Shown here: piece by piece, positions 5,777-7,221 of the stretch
Numbering within the stretch: the first letter of the stretch is position 1
How the letters are laid out: each line of letters opens with the position of its first letter
DNA from: Candidatus Desantisbacteria bacterium CG2_30_40_21
Lineage (GTDB): Bacteria > UBA9089 > CG2-30-40-21
Assembly (NCBI GenBank): GCA_001873945.1
Contig: MNYI01000219.1
Location: 1 to 7,221 of the forward strand
Direction of reading: 5' to 3'
Length of the DNA: 7,221 nt
Made by a program: the position numbers and the translations under genes
Notes under the pieces: model-generated
What the model saw: only the letters and a program-made list of their open reading frames with translations
Databases searched by the model: none
What the model was told of the DNA's origin: nothing

Positions 5777-6136
5777 ATGGCAGAAAACAAGGAGGATGGT
5801 AAAATGAGAATTGCTATGCCGATAGCACAAGGACAACTCTGTATGCACTTTGGGCACTGCGAGGAATTTGCTTTCTTTGATGTGGAGGATGGGCAGATTA
5901 AAGGAAAACAGATGCTTACCCCACCACCACATGCACCGGGTGTTATTCCTCAATGGGTGCATGAGCAGGGGGCAACCATGGTTATTGCCGGAGGGATGGG
6001 CAGCCGGGCAGTAAGTTTGTTTGAACAGCAAGGTGTACATGTGATTGTTGGTGCACCCGGACATACCCCAGAGGAAGTGGTCACTGCCTATCTGAACGGC
6101 ACGCTTAAGACAGGCGAGAATGTGTGTGATCATTAG
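5777..6136 (+). CDS. NifX/ORP-like (COG1433) cluster-binding family protein, second copy
   Basis: A second, divergent member of the same family as the upstream gene, but of a different subgroup. Its features (residues numbered from ATG 5804) are HFGHCEEFAFFDV (15-27), the proline-rich PPPHAPGVIPQWVHEQG (40-56), GGMGSRAVSLFEQQGV (63-78) and the terminal GENVCDH (104-110). H15, H18, C19, C108 and H110 are candidate metal ligands. Two starts compete. ATG 5777 has AAGGAGGT (5765-5772) four bases upstream and gives 119 residues. ATG 5804 has its own AAGGAGG (5789-5795) eight bases upstream and gives the family-typical MRIAMPIAQG start with 110 residues. I favour 5804 as the main start but give the longer form here. 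It lies 27 bases after the first copy, so both are likely co-transcribed and may form a heteromeric pair; pairing is inference. Confidence 0.87.
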   Translation: MAENKEDGKMRIAMPIAQGQLCMHFGHCEEFAFFDVEDGQIKGKQMLTPPPHAPGVIPQWVHEQGATMVIAGGMGSRAVSLFEQQGVHVIVGAPGHTPEEVVTAYLNGTLKTGENVCDH

Positions 6137-6149
6137 GGGGGGGAATTAC

Positions 6150-6866
6150 ATGCAAATCAAGGTGCTGGCGGACAGTAATGCCGTGGACAAAAGGTATTCT
6201 ATCGGTTGGGGGGTTTCTTTCCTTGCCGGGAAAGAAGTGCTGTTTGACACCGGAGAAAAAGGGCAGAGCCTGCTTAATAACATGCAACAGATGGATGCCC
6301 TGGCGGCAGATATAAAGGCAGTAGTGCTTTCGCATGACCACTGGGATCATACCGGAGGACTGTGGGCATTGCTGGAGCAGAATCCTCAGATTAAGGTTTA
6401 CGCTTGTCCTAACTTTAGCTCAGAGTTTAAGGAAAAGGTTATGTCCGCTGGAGCAGAGCTGGTTGAGGTCAGCCGACTTACTCAGATAGCCGAAGATATT
6501 TATACCACCGGGGAGATTGCCGGGGAGTATGGTGGTGGGTATATGGCTGAGCAGTCATTAATAATTAAATCCCAAAGGGGGCTTGTTGTCCTTACCGGCT
6601 GTGCCCATCCAGGGATAATTAAGATTCTGGAGAAAGTAAAGGAGACTCTGGGTGGGAATATTTATTTAGTCATGGGCGGATTCCACCTAATGAAAACAGA
6701 CAAACGGGTTGTTGCTTTAATTATAAATAAGTTTCGCCAGTTAGGGGTGAAAAAGGTCGGGGCAACCCATTGCAGTGGTAAAGAGGCAGTAGAATTGTTT
6801 AGAAAAGAGTATCAGGATGACTTCATCTCTGTAAAAGCAGGGATGGTAATAAAAATTGGTGATTAG
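6150..6866 (+). CDS. MBL-fold metallo-hydrolase, COG1237 type
   Basis: A 238-residue cytoplasmic metallo-beta-lactamase-fold protein with the dinuclear metal site intact: H62, H64, D66 and H67 in SHDHWDHTGG, H153 in GCAHPGI, and H207 in ATHCSG; H179 in GGFHL is a further candidate. The motif pattern (VLFDTG, then HDHWDHTGGL, GCAHPG, GGFHL, THCSG) is that of COG1237. That group includes archaeal 7,8-dihydropterin-6-methyl-4-(ribofuranosyl)aminobenzene-phosphate synthase-like proteins, but substrates of bacterial members are mostly unknown. An upstream ATG at 6120 overlaps the preceding gene by 17 bases and adds the atypical MCVIIRGGNY. The ATG at 6150 follows an A-G8 Shine-Dalgarno tract (6135-6143) by six bases and gives the normal N-terminus MQIKVLADSN, so it is chosen. 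It sits in the NifX-like operon, suggesting a role in the same metal or cofactor process. Confidence 0.88.
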   Translation: MQIKVLADSNAVDKRYSIGWGVSFLAGKEVLFDTGEKGQSLLNNMQQMDALAADIKAVVLSHDHWDHTGGLWALLEQNPQIKVYACPNFSSEFKEKVMSAGAELVEVSRLTQIAEDIYTTGEIAGEYGGGYMAEQSLIIKSQRGLVVLTGCAHPGIIKILEKVKETLGGNIYLVMGGFHLMKTDKRVVALIINKFRQLGVKKVGATHCSGKEAVELFRKEYQDDFISVKAGMVIKIGD

Positions 6867-6897
6867 ATTACCAGCAAGAAAGGTGGTGTAAGTAGAA

Positions 6898-7062
6898 ATG
6901 AATCTCCTCAAAAAGTTTATGGCTGTAAGGTGCGAAAATTGTCCACTCTGTCGATATGCCCGTAAATATCCAGAAAATTGGTTTGGAAGATTGATGCAAT
7001 GGCATGGCAAGTGGTGTCCTTTCTGGAAGGCACAAGAAGAACTTTATGGAAAAAAGGATTGA
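6898..7062 (+). CDS. Small Cys-rich protein (54 residues) of unknown function
   Basis: This short gene reads through to TGA at 7060-7062. The protein has a basic, weakly hydrophobic start (MNLLKKFMAV), then RCENCPLCRYARKYPENW with C12, C15 and C18 in CxxCxxC spacing. A second conserved-looking patch, WHGKWCPFWKAQEE (35-48), carries H36 and C40. The Cys/His pattern could bind zinc or an iron-sulfur cluster. The tryptophan-rich CPFW patch looks like a conserved short family found near such clusters, but I cannot name one with certainty. AAAGGTGG (6879-6886) lies 11 bases before the ATG. It follows the MBL gene by 31 bases and precedes the FmdB-like gene by 51, so it is probably an operon member. 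Confidence 0.72.
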   Translation: MNLLKKFMAVRCENCPLCRYARKYPENWFGRLMQWHGKWCPFWKAQEELYGKKD

Positions 7063-7113
7063 TACAAATGGAATATCTTCAGAGTTTCACCGCTGAAAAG
7101 GAGGTAAGAGATT

Positions 7114-7221
7114 ATGCCCATATATGAGTATAAATGTAAAGGATGCGGAGAGAGGTTTGAGCTTCTGCAAGGGATAAATGAAACCCCTGTATGCAACAAT
7201 TGTGGAAGTAAAGATTTAACC
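7114..7221 (+). CDS. FmdB-family zinc-ribbon protein (partial, cut at window end)
   Basis: The first 36 residues are visible. MPIYEYKCKGCGERFE is the hallmark N-terminus of the FmdB/CxxC putative regulatory family, with zinc-ribbon cysteines C8 and C11 and a second pair C27/C30 in VCNNCGS. Family members are usually about 60-110 residues, so the gene continues past the window. The name comes from a protein near formamide/amide genes, and the function of most members is unsettled. AAAAGGAGGT (7096-7105) lies eight bases before the ATG. It probably belongs to the same operon as the 54-residue gene. Confidence 0.9.
   Translation, partial: MPIYEYKCKGCGERFELLQGINETPVCNNCGSKDLT

Noticed and set aside
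5630..6133. 167-residue reverse-strand open frame across both NifX-like genes
   Set aside because: It is antisense to two well-supported genes, spans their intergenic gap and shows no domain pattern.
6120..6149. Upstream ATG extending the MBL protein by ten residues
   Set aside because: It overlaps the preceding gene, lacks a ribosome-binding site and adds residues not expected in the family; ATG 6150 has a G-rich Shine-Dalgarno and a typical start.
7068..7127. 19-codon open frame (MEYLQSFTAEKEV...) with an AAAGGA upstream, overlapping the FmdB start
   Set aside because: It could be a translational-coupling leader, but it is very short, contains the FmdB Shine-Dalgarno as its own codons and has no other support.

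Overview
The window is a moderately AT-rich stretch from a bacterium. Every gene I can support is on the + strand. The secreted FG-GAP/Ig-like protein with a FlgD/T9SS-like C-terminal module, the CvpA and AroE genes, and a Fur / NifX-like / metallo-beta-lactamase-fold cluster together suggest an anaerobic, probably uncultivated, Gram-negative-type lineage (for example Omnitrophota-, Desantisbacteria- or Desulfobacterota-like). This placement is inferred from gene content and protein style; no marker gene here fixes the phylum.

Layout. (1) 1-276 is non-coding. It carries a short CTCTGTGT/CTCCGTGG-type repeat, a copy of one end of a small inverted-repeat element (163-184), and a strong sigma70-type promoter (203-231). 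(2) 277-2751 encodes a large secreted protein: six FG-GAP/VCBS calcium-loop repeats, two Ig-like repeats, further beta-sandwich modules and a C-terminal FlgD-like/sorting-type domain. (3) 2804-4155 holds cvpA-like and aroE, closely spaced. (4) 4171-4608 is the C-terminal half of a ZnuB/MntB-type metal ABC permease abutting aroE, interpreted as a pseudogene. (5) 4618-4768 is a MITE-like element: 133 bp, 14-bp terminal inverted repeats, a perfect 9-bp flanking duplication and a nested internal palindrome. (6) 4788-7221 is a metal-associated locus: a Fur-family regulator with a consensus promoter and an operator at its own start, then two NifX/ORP-like cluster-binding proteins behind a second matching operator, a COG1237-type MBL-fold hydrolase, a 54-residue Cys-rich protein, and the start of an FmdB-type zinc-ribbon protein cut by the window edge.

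How the genes work together. The Fur protein probably represses its own promoter and that of the NifX-like operon, because both carry a 21-bp site of the same form (TAATGGAAA...TCATTA). The operon downstream is tightly spaced with good Shine-Dalgarno sites and has no nif structural genes in view. It resembles the poorly understood COG1433 (NifX/orange-protein) clusters of anaerobes, in which small proteins bind or carry Fe/Mo-type metal clusters. The truncated metal permease directly upstream suggests that a metal-transport locus once adjoined the Fur gene and has been eroded, with a small mobile element inserted in the remaining gap.
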